Notes: a model not told the origin generated them from the letters alone. A stretch of 64,000 nt of DNA from Mycobacterium sp. Aquia_216 (GCF_026723865.1 NZ_CP113529.1:2604001-2668000), one strand, 5' to 3'; shown: positions 47,097 through 57,018, counted from the first letter of the stretch. A program made the numbers and translations.

Positions 47097-49762
47097 GCAG
47101 GCATCTCCCGTCGTTCGTCGGGGCCCCACAGCGGCTGCATGCCGCCGGGCAGGGTCAACTGCGTCTCGGTGATGACCGCGGCCAGATCGCGCAGCTCGAC
47201 GTGGATCGCGGCGAGCAGCTCGGCCAGCTCGGCGCGGTGCCCGTCGGCGTCGGCCACCTCCAGGTCGGCGGGGTTCGACCGGCGCAGCAGCGTGCCGATC
47301 TCCTCCACCGTGCGCTCCGGGCGCGATGACCCCGACGCGCTGGGCAGGTCCTTGAGGTTGGCCCGCAACCGCTCCAGCTGATAGAGCAACGACCGCGGGT
47401 TGGTGGCGTCGAACAGCATCAGTTCGGTCACCGCCGCGACACTGACCTGGCCGACGGTGCGACGGCGGTAGATGACCGATGATTCGCAGGCCATCAGCGT
47501 CGACTCGATGATCGTCTGCTCGGCGGCCGCGGCACGGACCGTCGTGAGCGTGGCACCCAGCAGCGCGGTCAGCCACAAGCCGCGTTCGATCCGTTTGCCG
47601 ATGTCCATCATCGTCCAGCCCACGTCGCGGACCATCGACTCGCTGGCCACCCCCGAGAGGGTCAGCATCCCGGCCAAGGTGCGGGCATGCGCGGCGGCGA
47701 GCAGGGTGTCGGCCTCGGCCAGCGACTGCGGCGGCTCGGGCGGGTGTGCGAGTCCGCGCTCCAGGGTGGCCAGCACCACCCAGGTGTCGTTGGACATCTG
47801 GTCGCGCACCGACCTGGCGGCCAGCGCCAGCCCTTCCACGGCCTGAATCAGCGATCCGGGCCGGTTCGGGTCGACGGTCAGTGCCCACAGCGTCGACGGG
47901 ACGATCGCGATCATCTCGGCCTGGTCGTTGTCGGCTCCGGTGTCACTGCCGGTGATGTGGCCCAGGGCGGCCATCAACACGGGCACGACTGCGCTCTCTT
48001 CCGTGTCCTGCTGATGCCGGTAGACGTGGAAGCGGTCGCGGGCGGCCATCAGCAGCCGGGCCGTGCTCTCCGCGCGCTCGCCGTAGCGTCCGATCCAGAA
48101 CAGGTCGGACAGCACGCGTGGCGAGCTGACTCCCCACGTGCCCGCGGCGGTCTTCACCGGCTGCGCCTCGGTCGGCAGCGTGATGGTCTCGGCTCGGGCG
48201 CGTTCCGTCGGACGGACCCAAACATCCTTTGCCGCAACAGTTGTCAGTGAGTATGCCGCGGGTCCGGGCGCCAGGACGTAGCCGACACCGCCGATCATCG
48301 GGGCGTAGCCGCTGCGTTGGGCGACGGTGAACAACCGCATGCCGACGCCGGCCGACGACAACATACCGGCGTGGTCGGTCGGTGCCGAGGAGAACTGGGG
48401 CAGCTCCTGCCCGGCCCACTGCCACGGCATGTCATCGATGCGCGCCGCTACCTCGGCCAGCTCAGCCGACGAAAGTGTCGGTCCGACAAGGGTTTCCCCG
48501 CCGACAGTGGATTTGATCAACAGCGACGGGAGGTTGGCCAGCAGGTGCGAGCGTTCCTTGCTGATACCGCCCCAGTACACCGGCGCGGCGTTCAGTAGCG
48601 CAGACTCGCCGAGCAGCCGTTCGGCCAATTCGGGCAGAAACCGCAGCAGCCCAGGGCTTTCCAGGATTCCGCTACCCAACGTGTTGACGACGGTGACCGT
48701 GCCGCGGCGTTGCGCCTCCACCAAACCGACCACCCCGAGCCGGGAATCGGCGCGTAGATCGAGCGGGTCGGTGTAGAGCGCGTCGACGCGGCGAAGAACC
48801 ACGTCGACGCGTTTCAGCATCCCCAGCGAGCGCATCCACAATTTGCCGTCGCGGACCACCAAATCGGCACTTTCCACCAGCGGAAAACCCAGCAGCGTAG
48901 CGAGATAGGCCTGATCGAAGGCCGTCTCCGAGTAGATGCCCGGGCTGAGCACCACCACCACCGGGTCCTGGGCGTCGTCGGGTGCGGCGTCGATCAGCGC
49001 CAGCCGCAGCGCCTGCGCGAACGGTGTGTTGGGCCGCGGCGCAATTCGCTCGTAGAGATCGGGAATCGCGTGCGCGACGACGCGGCGGTCGGCCAGCGCG
49101 TAGCCCGCGCCCGACGGCGCCTGTGTCCAGTCGGCGTTGACCTCGAAGCTGCCGTTCGGCAACCGGCTGAGATCGCATCCGTGCATGAAAAGCTGGTGAC
49201 GGCCCGGCACCTCGATTCCGCTGGCCGCGCGCACGTAACCGGGATGGGCGAATACCAGTTCCGGTGGCAGCATGCCCTCGGTGAGCAAGGTGCGCGGCCC
49301 GTACAGGTCGGCGAGCACGGCATCGAGCAGGCGCGAGCGCTGCACCAGCCCGGCCTCCAGCATCTCCCAGTCGGTCGCGGACACCACGATCGGCAGGGTG
49401 TCGAGGCTCCACGCCCGCGGTTCCAGCGCGTGGCCGCTGGTGGGATCGACCTCGGTGTAGGTGATCCCGTCGTTGTCGATCAGGCTGTGCACCACCGAGC
49501 GCAGCTGATTCAGCCCGATCCGGCCGCGTTCGGCGACCGTGTCGGCCAGCTCGGTCCAGGCGGGGCGCACCTGGCCGCTTTCGTCGAGGAACTCGTCGTA
49601 GCCGGCCCCGTACGAGCCGGGGGGGCGAAGGTCGAACAGTGCTTCCTGGGCGCGCGCCGCCCGGTAACCGGCCAGCAGCCGATCGGCATCGTAGCGGTCG
49701 CCGGAGGTACCAGGAACCGCCGATGATCCAACCGGGTCGAGTGCCATGTCCGCAAACGCCAT
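47093..49762 (-). CDS. Circularly permuted ATP-grasp and alpha-E protein
   Basis: An 889-residue two-part protein. The first ~500 residues are a circularly permuted ATP-grasp domain (SGIEVPGRHQLFMHGCDLSR, VVVVLSPGIYSETAFDQAYL, VVNTLGSGILESPGLLRFLP, YWGGISKERSHLL). The C-terminal ~330 residues are an alpha-E helical domain (SDLFWIGRYGERAESTARLL). Such fusions are predicted peptide ligases in gene clusters with transglutaminases. ATG 49762 overlaps the TAA stop of the gene before it (TAATG), so the two are coupled. Equivalent to Rv2567. Confidence 0.9.
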   Translation of the reverse strand: MAFADMALDPVGSSAVPGTSGDRYDADRLLAGYRAARAQEALFDLRPPGSYGAGYDEFLDESGQVRPAWTELADTVAERGRIGLNQLRSVVHSLIDNDGITYTEVDPTSGHALEPRAWSLDTLPIVVSATDWEMLEAGLVQRSRLLDAVLADLYGPRTLLTEGMLPPELVFAHPGYVRAASGIEVPGRHQLFMHGCDLSRLPNGSFEVNADWTQAPSGAGYALADRRVVAHAIPDLYERIAPRPNTPFAQALRLALIDAAPDDAQDPVVVVLSPGIYSETAFDQAYLATLLGFPLVESADLVVRDGKLWMRSLGMLKRVDVVLRRVDALYTDPLDLRADSRLGVVGLVEAQRRGTVTVVNTLGSGILESPGLLRFLPELAERLLGESALLNAAPVYWGGISKERSHLLANLPSLLIKSTVGGETLVGPTLSSAELAEVAARIDDMPWQWAGQELPQFSSAPTDHAGMLSSAGVGMRLFTVAQRSGYAPMIGGVGYVLAPGPAAYSLTTVAAKDVWVRPTERARAETITLPTEAQPVKTAAGTWGVSSPRVLSDLFWIGRYGERAESTARLLMAARDRFHVYRHQQDTEESAVVPVLMAALGHITGSDTGADNDQAEMIAIVPSTLWALTVDPNRPGSLIQAVEGLALAARSVRDQMSNDTWVVLATLERGLAHPPEPPQSLAEADTLLAAAHARTLAGMLTLSGVASESMVRDVGWTMMDIGKRIERGLWLTALLGATLTTVRAAAAEQTIIESTLMACESSVIYRRRTVGQVSVAAVTELMLFDATNPRSLLYQLERLRANLKDLPSASGSSRPERTVEEIGTLLRRSNPADLEVADADGHRAELAELLAAIHVELRDLAAVITETQLTLPGGMQPLWGPDERREMPA

Positions 49763-52700
49763 TACTGCTGCACGGTACGCACGCGCCGCAGGTCGAGAAT
49801 GCCCGGCGCGCCGATATCGGTGAATATCCGGGCCTGCTTCTCCCGGATGTCCGACAAGTCGAGCTTGCCCGGGGTGAAGCCGGTCGCCTCGAACCGGCGG
49901 GCGCGGCGCGCCTCGGCCTCGACGGCGTTGACGGGTGGTTCGTCGTAGGCGCGTCCGCCGGGATGGGCGACGTGATAGGTGCAGCCGCCGCGAGCGGTTC
50001 CGGACGTGACGTCGACGAGCTCGAACTGCAACGGCACGTCGGTGGTGATCGTCGGGTGTAGCGCGCTGGGCGGCTGCCACGCCTTGTACCGGACCCCGCC
50101 CACGTGGATGTCGGGGTTGTCGGTGGCCAGCAACGGCACCGGATAGCCGTTGCAGGTCACGACGTAGCGGTGCCGGTCGGCGCCGATGATGCGGATCTGC
50201 AGACGCTCGACCGACGAGTCGACGTAGCGGGCGGTACCGGTCGCGGTGGATTCCTCGCCGAGGGTGTTCCACGGCTCGATCGCTCCGCGCAGCTCGATCT
50301 CCACACCGTCGAAGACGGCGGTGCCGATGCGCGGGAAGCGAAATTCGGTGAACGGGTCCAGCCAGCTGGTCTCGAACGCGATGCCGTGCGCGCGCAGATC
50401 GGCGGCCACGTCGGCAATGTCGTGTATCAGAAAGTGTGGCAACAGGTATCGGCCGTGCAGGTTGGCGCCGTGCCGGATCAGGGGAGCACGCAGCGGCTCG
50501 TCCCAGAACCAGGCCACCAGCGAACGCACCAGCAGCGACTGCACCATCGCCATCCGCAGATGGGGCGGCATCTCGAACCCGCGCAGCTCCAGCAGCCCAA
50601 GCCGGCCGCGGGGGCTGTCGGGGCTGTAGAGCTTGTCGATGCAGAATTCGGCGCGATGAGTGTTGCCGGTGATGTCGGTCAACAGGTGCCGCAGCGCGCG
50701 GTCGGTTACCCACGGTTGCGGCCGGCCGTCCTTGGAAGCCGAGAGCCGGGCGATCTCGGCGAACGCGATCTCGAGTTCGTACAGCGCGTCGGCGCGGCCT
50801 TCGTCGACCCGGGGAGCCTGCGAGGTGGTGCCGACGAAGCGGCCGGCGAACAGATACGACAGCGAGGGGTGCCGCTGCCAGTAGGTCAGCAGCGAAACCA
50901 ACAGATCCGGGCGGCGCAGCAGTGGCGAGTCGGCCGGCGTCACCCCGCCGAGGGTGATGTGGTTGCCGCCGCCGGTGCCGCCGTGGCTGCCGTCGACGTC
51001 GAACGACTCCGTGGCTAACCGGGCCAATCGGGCTTGCTCGTAAAGGGTTTCGAGCTGTTGTCGTTGTTCGTCGAAACTGGCGGTGGGCGCGATGTTGACT
51101 TCGATGACGCCGGGGTCGGGAGTGATCGTCGTCGACTGCAGTCGCGGATCCGGCGGTGGGCCGTAGCCCTCGATCACGACGGGGCTGCGCGCCTTGGCCG
51201 CCGCGGCCTCGACGCGGGCGATCAGGTCGACGAAGTGTTCCAGCGCCTCGGTGGGCGGGATGAACAGGTACAGCAGCCCGTCGCGGGCCTCGGCGACCAT
51301 CGCGGTCGGCGGCGCGCTGTCGTCGTCGACCGCCTCCGCGCTGGTCGCCTCGGCCGGCAGCGCGCCACGCGGGGCGGTGGGATCGACGTCGAACGTCGGT
51401 CGCGGCGCCTTCCAGCTGATCGAACTCAGCGGGAGCCGCAGCCCCGCGGGTGAATCTCCCTCGAGCAACACGACGCGGCCGCGGCGCAGCCGCCAGTTCG
51501 CGCTTGCCCAGCCGAGGTCATCGTCGCGGCGGTGCAGGGGCAGCACGTATGCCGCCGGGGCCGTGGTGGTTTCGTCGAGGCGAGCCAGCAGCGCGGCGCG
51601 AGCGGCGGCGTCGTCGGCGCTGAGGTCGTCGCCGGCCTGGACCGCATCGCCGATTGGCAGGCGGACTTTGGCCGCGACCCTGGCCAACGGGTCCTCGAAG
51701 GCCGGACGCACCTGGGACAGGGGCAATCCCAGGTTCTCGGCGACCCCGGCCAGCACCTCGTAGGCCGTCTCGCTATCCGCTGTCGAACGCGCCGGCTCTG
51801 GTGTCCAGGGGTCGGCCAGCAGTGTGTCGTCGCTCCACATCGGCACCCCGTCGGTGCGCCAGTACAGCGCAATCTGCCAGCGCGGCAGCGGCTCTCCCGG
51901 ATACCATCGGCCCTGTCCGCGATGGATCAGCGCCTGCGGCGCCCACACCGATTTCAGCCGGGCGGCCAGCTCGGAGGCACGTTCCCGTTTGTGCGGGCCG
52001 TCGGCGGCTGTCGTCCACTCCTCGTCCACCTGGTTGTCCACCGACACGAACGTCGGTTCGCCACCGACCGTCAGCCGGACGTCACCGGCGGCGAGCTGTT
52101 CGTCGACGCGCCGGCCGACCGCGCAGATCGTCTCCCACGCCGCGTCGGTGTAGGGCAGCGTGACGCGCGGGTCCTCGTGGATGCGGGTGACGGTGTTGGA
52201 GAACTCCAGGGTGGTCTCACACCGGTCGGTGCTGCCGCTGATCGGTGCCGCGCCCGACGGATGCGGCGAGGCCACCAGTGGGATGTGGCCCTCGCCGGCG
52301 AACAGTCCCGACGTCGGATCGAGCCCGATCCAGCCCGCGCCGGGGATGTACACCTCGGTCCACGCGTGCAGGTCGGTGAAATCGGCGGCGGGGCCCGACG
52401 GCCCGTCGAGCGCCTTGATATCGGAGGCCAGCTGCACCAGGTAGCCGGACACGAACCGGGCGGCCAGCCCGAACTGGCGCAGGATCGATACCAGCAGCCA
52501 TGCCGAGTCCCGGCACGAACCGACGCCGGAGCGCAGCGTGAAATCCGGCGTCTGCACTCCCGGTTCCATCCGCAGGCTGTAGGCGACGTCGGCGTTGACC
52601 GCACGATTGAGCGCGACCAGGAAATCGATGGTGCGGGTGCCGTCGGGCACCGAGAAGTTGCGCACCCATGCCTGCGCGAGCTCTCCGGGCCCGGATCCTT

Positions 52701-53088
52701 CGGGGTCTTCGTCGACCGGTCGTAGATACGGCTTGAGGTCCTCGGCGAGCGCCTTGGGGTAGATCAACCCCGAAGCGGGAGGCCATGTTTCGGCCCATTC
52801 TTCGATGAAGAAGTCGAACGGGTTGATCACCTTGAGGTCGGCAATGAGTCCTACCGTGATGGTCAGTTGCCGCATAGGGTTCGGAAACACAAGCCGGGCA
52901 AGGAAATTGCCGAGCGCGTCTTGTTGCCAGTTGATGAAGTGGTCGGCGGGCTCGATGCGCAGCGAGTAGGCCTCGATGGGCGTGCGCGAGTGCGGGGCCG
53001 GGCGCAGCCGCACGACGTGCGGGAACACTCTGACCAGCCGGTCAAAGGTGTAGCTGGTGCGATGCTCCAGCGCAACTTTGATGCTCAT
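49762..53088 (-). CDS. Transglutaminase/DUF2126 protein
   Basis: A 1108-residue protein. Residues about 1-90 are the transglutaminase N-terminal domain (ALEHRTSYTFDRLVRVFPHV). About 160-280 is the papain-like core, with Cys in GVGSCRDSAWLL, His in FTDLHAWTEVYI and Asp in WIGLDPTSG. The remainder is the long DUF2126 region (LTVGGEPTFVSVDN, GGGNHITLGG, RPDLLVSLLTYWQRHPSLSY). ATG 53088 (MSIKVALEHR) is the natural family start. Coupled to the ATP-grasp/alpha-E gene by TAATG. DUF2126 is always found with these partners in the families I know; function unproven. Confidence 0.9.
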   Translation of the reverse strand: MSIKVALEHRTSYTFDRLVRVFPHVVRLRPAPHSRTPIEAYSLRIEPADHFINWQQDALGNFLARLVFPNPMRQLTITVGLIADLKVINPFDFFIEEWAETWPPASGLIYPKALAEDLKPYLRPVDEDPEGSGPGELAQAWVRNFSVPDGTRTIDFLVALNRAVNADVAYSLRMEPGVQTPDFTLRSGVGSCRDSAWLLVSILRQFGLAARFVSGYLVQLASDIKALDGPSGPAADFTDLHAWTEVYIPGAGWIGLDPTSGLFAGEGHIPLVASPHPSGAAPISGSTDRCETTLEFSNTVTRIHEDPRVTLPYTDAAWETICAVGRRVDEQLAAGDVRLTVGGEPTFVSVDNQVDEEWTTAADGPHKRERASELAARLKSVWAPQALIHRGQGRWYPGEPLPRWQIALYWRTDGVPMWSDDTLLADPWTPEPARSTADSETAYEVLAGVAENLGLPLSQVRPAFEDPLARVAAKVRLPIGDAVQAGDDLSADDAAARAALLARLDETTTAPAAYVLPLHRRDDDLGWASANWRLRRGRVVLLEGDSPAGLRLPLSSISWKAPRPTFDVDPTAPRGALPAEATSAEAVDDDSAPPTAMVAEARDGLLYLFIPPTEALEHFVDLIARVEAAAAKARSPVVIEGYGPPPDPRLQSTTITPDPGVIEVNIAPTASFDEQRQQLETLYEQARLARLATESFDVDGSHGGTGGGNHITLGGVTPADSPLLRRPDLLVSLLTYWQRHPSLSYLFAGRFVGTTSQAPRVDEGRADALYELEIAFAEIARLSASKDGRPQPWVTDRALRHLLTDITGNTHRAEFCIDKLYSPDSPRGRLGLLELRGFEMPPHLRMAMVQSLLVRSLVAWFWDEPLRAPLIRHGANLHGRYLLPHFLIHDIADVAADLRAHGIAFETSWLDPFTEFRFPRIGTAVFDGVEIELRGAIEPWNTLGEESTATGTARYVDSSVERLQIRIIGADRHRYVVTCNGYPVPLLATDNPDIHVGGVRYKAWQPPSALHPTITTDVPLQFELVDVTSGTARGGCTYHVAHPGGRAYDEPPVNAVEAEARRARRFEATGFTPGKLDLSDIREKQARIFTDIGAPGILDLRRVRTVQQ

Positions 53089-53154
53089 AACCGCTGATCT
53101 CATCACACGGGCAGCGACGCCGCAGCGCGCCGCCGGTCAGCGGAGCCGGCCTGG

Positions 53155-54282
53155 CTACGCGGGCAGCGGCTCCGACGGCGGCCCGGCCGGCGGTCCCGGC
53201 TGGTAACCGGGCTGGTCGGCCGACACGACCTGACCTCCCGAAAGCTTGCGGTAGGCGTAGGTCAGGATCAGGGCTATCACGGGGGCCGCCACCACCAGGC
53301 CGACGCCGCAGGCCAGCGCACCGACGATGCCCGTGGCGAGCGTCACCAGCCACACCAGCAGCGCACTGCCGAAATTCGACCCGACCAACGAGAAGCTCGA
53401 CGCGAACCCCTTGAGGGCGTTCTGCGAGCGATCGACCACGAACAGGATGGTGAACTGGGTGAAGATCCCCACGACGACGCCGGGAACGAAGCACGCGGCG
53501 TAGCCGATCGAGGTGAGAACGCTGACCAGGAATGCGGCGAGAAACGCCATGCCGAGGTTGCGCGGCTTGAAGAACGATCCGATGCTCACCGGCCGGCCGT
53601 CCGCGAGATCCAGGCATCCCGACAGGAACGCGGCTTGGGCATACGCGGTCACAAGCAGGGAGACGAGGTAGCCGAGCCCGACGATGGCCATTCCGGTGGG
53701 ACTGAGATTCGCCGCGAAGGCGAAGTCGTAGTCGGAGGAGTCGTAGGGCGTCACGTTCGAGGTCATGTTCTGGCCCACGAAGTTCAGGGTCGACGCCGCG
53801 GCGAACAGCAAACCGTAGACCAGGGTCGGAACGATCAGCGCGACGGCATTTTTGGTGAACGTGTTCCAGGCCCAGCGCAACGCCGCACCCACGCTGAATT
53901 GCGGTGCCGGCGGGGCCCCGAAGCCCGGCTGCGGTGGATAGCCGGGCGGTGGACCGTAGCCGGGAGGCGGGGGTGCGCCGTAACCCGGCGGGGGTGCATT
54001 CCCCGGAGGTGGTGCGTAGCCCGGCGGCGGGGCGCCATACCCCGGCGCGCCATAACCGGGTGTGCCATACCCCGGCGCGCCATAACCGGGTGTGCCATAT
54101 CCCGGCGCGCCATAACCGGGTGTGCCATACCCCGGCGCGCCATAACCGGGTGTGCCATATCCCGGCGCGCCATAACCGGGTGCGCCGTAACCCGATGGCG
54201 GTGGCGGCGGGTAGCCCGGCGGGCCCTGGTTGCCAGCGTTCGGGTCGGCGGTTTCGCCTGAATACTCGGGGGGCTGGCTCAT
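53155..54282 (-). CDS. Pro/Gly/Tyr-rich membrane protein (Rv2560-like, copy 1)
   Basis: A 375-residue protein. The cytoplasmic N-terminus (about 1-135) is composed of Y-G-A-P-G and Y-G-T-P-G units, coded by a tandem DNA repeat. The remaining part has about six hydrophobic segments, with LDLADGRPVSIGSFFKPRNLG and the C-terminal TYAYRKLSGGQVV, both shared with the next gene. The same composition and motifs occur in Rv2560. No catalytic motif. A long overlapping frame (53042-54301) is a shadow of the repeat composition. Function unknown. Confidence 0.87.
   Translation of the reverse strand: MSQPPEYSGETADPNAGNQGPPGYPPPPPSGYGAPGYGAPGYGTPGYGAPGYGTPGYGAPGYGTPGYGAPGYGTPGYGAPGYGAPPPGYAPPPGNAPPPGYGAPPPPGYGPPPGYPPQPGFGAPPAPQFSVGAALRWAWNTFTKNAVALIVPTLVYGLLFAAASTLNFVGQNMTSNVTPYDSSDYDFAFAANLSPTGMAIVGLGYLVSLLVTAYAQAAFLSGCLDLADGRPVSIGSFFKPRNLGMAFLAAFLVSVLTSIGYAACFVPGVVVGIFTQFTILFVVDRSQNALKGFASSFSLVGSNFGSALLVWLVTLATGIVGALACGVGLVVAAPVIALILTYAYRKLSGGQVVSADQPGYQPGPPAGPPSEPLPA
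54061..54180. repeat. 30-bp tandem repeat arranged as an exact 60-bp duplication
   Basis: Four 30-base units (54061, 54091, 54121, 54151) that are identical except for a C/T at unit position 10, which alternates. Bases 54061-54120 and 54121-54180 are therefore identical, so the last event duplicated 60 bases. A partial fifth unit lies at 54031-54060. The unit encodes ten residues (two Y-G-x-P-G blocks) in the membrane protein; length stays in frame, so copy number may vary between strains. Confidence 0.92.
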
Positions 54283-54304
54283 CTGCCGTCCTCATGTGCA
54301 CGCG

Positions 54305-54327
54305 CGGAACTTGGCCACCCGGAACTT
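54305..54327 (-). promoter_or_regulatory. Direct repeat AAGTTCCG upstream of copy 1 membrane gene
   Basis: CGGAACTT at 54305-54312 and 54320-54327, 15 bases start to start (AAGTTCCG on the coding strand). The arrangement and neighbouring TTAGCAAATATGC also occur upstream of copy 2 (55516-55538). Conservation between two otherwise diverged leaders suggests a regulator site. Confidence 0.45.
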
Positions 54328-54399
54328 AGCAAATATGCGCCCGGCTAGCGAGGATTGTCCGAAGCCAGTTTCTTGGCCTTCGCCGGCGAAGACGCCCTG

Positions 54400-55470
54400 C
54401 TAGGCGAACTGCTGCCCGGGTGGCGGACCGGCGGGAGGTCCCGGCTGGTAACCGGGCTGTTCCAGTGGAACGACCTGACCGCCGGAAAGCTTGCGGTAGG
54501 TGTAGATCTGGATCAGCGCCGCGAGCGGGATGGCGACGATCATGCCCACCCCGCACAGCAGTTCGCCCACCAGCACCACCGCGTACTGCACGAGCCACGA
54601 CAGCAGCGCGGGGCCGATGTTGGCCCGCGTCGTCGCGATGCTGGCCTTGATGGCTTCCACGGGAGATAGCGACCGGTCGACGACGAACGGGATGGCGAAC
54701 AACGTGAGGAACGCAAAAATGAGGCCCGGGATGATGCACAGGATCGATCCGACCACGGTGCCGAACGCGATCAGCAGCGCGGCGACGAACACCGGGCCGA
54801 GATTGCGGGGCTTGAAGAACGTTCCGATGCCCACCGGCTTGCCGTCGGCGATGTCCAGGGCGCCGGTCGTCAACCCGGCGTGCATGTAGATCGCGGCGAC
54901 GAAGACCAGGACGTAGCCGACCACCATGACCGCGATCGAGGCCGGGCCGTAGGTGACGTCGACGCCGCTGGTGGTCTCGCCGTAGCTGTTGGTGTAGCTG
55001 GTACTGGTGGTCTCACCGAAGGCCATCGGCAGCAGCGCGGCGATAAGGGCGAAGGCGGTGATGATGGCGCCGTAGGCCAAGACCGGAACGATCAGTGCCG
55101 CGGGGTTCTGCATGAATTTGGCCCACGCCCACTTCACCGCCTCACCGACGTCGAACCGCGGGGTGCTCGGAGCACCGACCGGGCCGCCGAAGCCGGGCTG
55201 CGGCGGGTAGCCGGCCGGGGGTGCGCCGTAGCCGGCCGGCGGTGCGCCGTAACCGGGTGGCGGCGTTCCGTAACCCGGTGGCGGCCCGTAACCGGGCGGC
55301 GGCGCGGGCGGCGTTCCGTAACCCGGCGGCGGGCCGTAGCCGGGGGGAGGCGGAGGCGGCGTGCCATACCCGGGCGCGGCGTGGCGGGGCGGGGTCGAGT
55401 AGTCCGGAGGGGTCTCGTTGCCGCCGACGGGGTCGGCCGGGTCGCCTGGGTGTTCTGGGGGCTGGCTCAT
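54400..55470 (-). CDS. Pro/Gly/Tyr-rich membrane protein (Rv2560-like, copy 2)
   Basis: A 356-residue paralogue of the neighbouring gene. The N-terminus (about 1-110) is rich in P-P-P-G-Y-G-P-P-G units but without the exact DNA repeat. Membrane part with about six helices, LDIADGKPVGIGTFFKPRNLG, VDRSLSPVEAIKASIATTRANIG and TYRKLSGGQVV. It is closer to the Rv2560 sequence than copy 1 is, so copy 1 looks like the derived duplicate. Starts ATG 55470 with AGGACGG upstream, as in copy 1. Function unknown. Confidence 0.87.
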   Translation of the reverse strand: MSQPPEHPGDPADPVGGNETPPDYSTPPRHAAPGYGTPPPPPPGYGPPPGYGTPPAPPPGYGPPPGYGTPPPGYGAPPAGYGAPPAGYPPQPGFGGPVGAPSTPRFDVGEAVKWAWAKFMQNPAALIVPVLAYGAIITAFALIAALLPMAFGETTSTSYTNSYGETTSGVDVTYGPASIAVMVVGYVLVFVAAIYMHAGLTTGALDIADGKPVGIGTFFKPRNLGPVFVAALLIAFGTVVGSILCIIPGLIFAFLTLFAIPFVVDRSLSPVEAIKASIATTRANIGPALLSWLVQYAVVLVGELLCGVGMIVAIPLAALIQIYTYRKLSGGQVVPLEQPGYQPGPPAGPPPGQQFA

Positions 55471-55515
55471 TTGCCGTCCTAATTTGCTGTCGGATTACCT
55501 TGTAGGGCACACGCA

Positions 55516-55538
55516 CGGAACTTGGCAACCCGGAACTT
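55516..55538 (-). promoter_or_regulatory. Direct repeat AAGTTCCG upstream of copy 2 membrane gene
   Basis: CGGAACTT at 55516-55523 and 55531-55538, again 15 bases start to start, with the same flanking TTAGCAAATATGC as at copy 1. The distance to the start codon is about 23 bases longer than in copy 1. See the matching site at 54305-54327. Confidence 0.45.
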
Positions 55539-55639
55539 AGCAAATATGCGGCTACGGGGCGAGGTTTGGCCTTTGCCTGTGTCGGGGCCCTCGTTTGTAT
55601 CGCAGCCGCCGGCGCGCGTATCTGTCCGGTTTGCGTGGT

Positions 55640-56995
55640 ATGCCTGAAACCGTGTCCGACGGTCTGTTTGACCTCCCCGGCGAATCGCGGACGGCTCCCG
55701 ATGCCCTGGCCGTGTCGGCCGGTGCGCCGCTGGCGGTGCGGATGCGGCCGGCATCGCTGGACGAGGTCGTCGGGCAGGACCATTTACTGGCACCCGGCTC
55801 GCCGCTGCGCCGCCTGGTCGAGGGCTCGGGGGTGGCCTCGGCCATTCTGTACGGCCCGCCGGGAAGCGGGAAGACGACGTTGGCGGCGTTGGTGTCGCAG
55901 GCGACCGGACGCAGGTTCGAAGCCCTGTCGGCGTTGTCGGCCGGCGTCAAAGACGTCCGGGCGGTCATAGATAGCGCGCGCAAGGCACTCCTTGCCGGCG
56001 AGCAGACGGTGCTGTTCATCGACGAGGTGCACCGGTTCTCCAAAACCCAACAGGACGCGTTGTTGTCCGCGGTGGAGAACCGGGTGGTCCTGTTGGTGGC
56101 GGCGACCACCGAGAATCCGTCCTTCTCGGTGGTGGCGCCGTTGCTGTCTCGATCCCTGATCCTGCAGCTGCGGCCGCTGACTGCCGACGACATCCGCACC
56201 GTGGTGCAGCGCGCGATCGACGATCCGCGGGGCCTGGGCGGCCAGATCGGCGTGCAGCCCGAGGCCGTCGACCTGGTGGTGCAGTTGGCCGCGGGCGACG
56301 CCCGACGCGCGCTGACCGCGCTGGAGGTCGCTGCCGAAGCCGTCGCGACGGGTGGCGAGCTGACGGTGGCGGCCGTCGAGCAATCGCTGGACCAAGCCGC
56401 CGTCCGCTACGACCGCGACGGCGATCAGCACTACGACGTCATCAGCGCGTTCATCAAGTCGGTGCGCGGCTCCGACGTCGACGCGGCGCTGCACTATCTG
56501 GCCCGCATGCTCGTCGCGGGGGAGGATCCGCGGTTCGTCGCGCGCCGGCTGATGATTCTGGCCAGCGAGGACATCGGCATGGCGGACCCGACGGCGCTGC
56601 AGATCGCGGTCGCCGCCGCGCAGACGGTCGCGCTGATCGGCATGCCAGAGGCGCAACTGACGTTGGCGCACGCCACCATTCACCTGGCCACCGCGCCGAA
56701 GTCGAACGCGGTGACCACCGCATTGGCCGCGGCGATGAACGACATCAAGGCGGGCAAGGCGGGTCTGGTGCCGGCCCAGCTGCGCGATGGCCACTACTCG
56801 GGCGCGGCCGCACTTGGCCACGCGCAGGGCTACAAATACGCCCACGACCACCCGGATGGCGTTGTCGCGCAACAATATCCGCCGGACGAGCTGGTGGGCG
56901 TCGACTACTACCGGCCCACCGGACGCGGTGTCGAACGCGGGATCACCGGACGGCTGGAGCGGCTGCGCGCGATCATCCGCGGCAGACGCGGTTAG
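55640..56995 (+). CDS. rarA: Replication-associated recombination ATPase RarA/MgsA
   Basis: A 451-residue AAA+ ATPase related to clamp loaders, acting at stalled replication forks. Walker A is GPPGSGKTT, Walker B FIDEVHRF, sensor 1 ATTENPSF, and the sensor 2 area [11 protein letters not shown]. The C-terminal tetramerisation domain has [13 protein letters not shown] and [22 protein letters not shown] 55640 gives the length of Rv2559c; a GTG at 55652 (MSDGLFDL) is an alternative. Divergent from the membrane protein pair. Confidence 0.94.
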   Translation: MPETVSDGLFDLPGESRTAPDALAVSAGAPLAVRMRPASLDEVVGQDHLLAPGSPLRRLVEGSGVASAILYGPPGSGKTTLAALVSQATGRRFEALSALSAGVKDVRAVIDSARKALLAGEQTVLFIDEVHRFSKTQQDALLSAVENRVVLLVAATTENPSFSVVAPLLSRSLILQLRPLTADDIRTVVQRAIDDPRGLGGQIGVQPEAVDLVVQLAAGDARRALTALEVAAEAVATGGELTVAAVEQSLDQAAVRYDRDGDQHYDVISAFIKSVRGSDVDAALHYLARMLVAGEDPRFVARRLMILASEDIGMADPTALQIAVAAAQTVALIGMPEAQLTLAHATIHLATAPKSNAVTTALAAAMNDIKAGKAGLVPAQLRDGHYSGAAALGHAQGYKYAHDHPDGVVAQQYPPDELVGVDYYRPTGRGVERGITGRLERLRAIIRGRRG

Positions 56996-57018
56996 CTCTC
57001 TGCGCTTTGTACGCCGAC

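Noticed and set aside
54031-54180. Possible CRISPR array
   Set aside because: Repeats are contiguous without unique spacers and lie inside a coding frame; no cas genes nearby.
53042-54301. Alternative 419-codon frame over the Pro/Gly-rich membrane protein
   Set aside because: Repeat composition keeps several frames open; only the 53155-54282 frame shows membrane helices and similarity to its paralogue.
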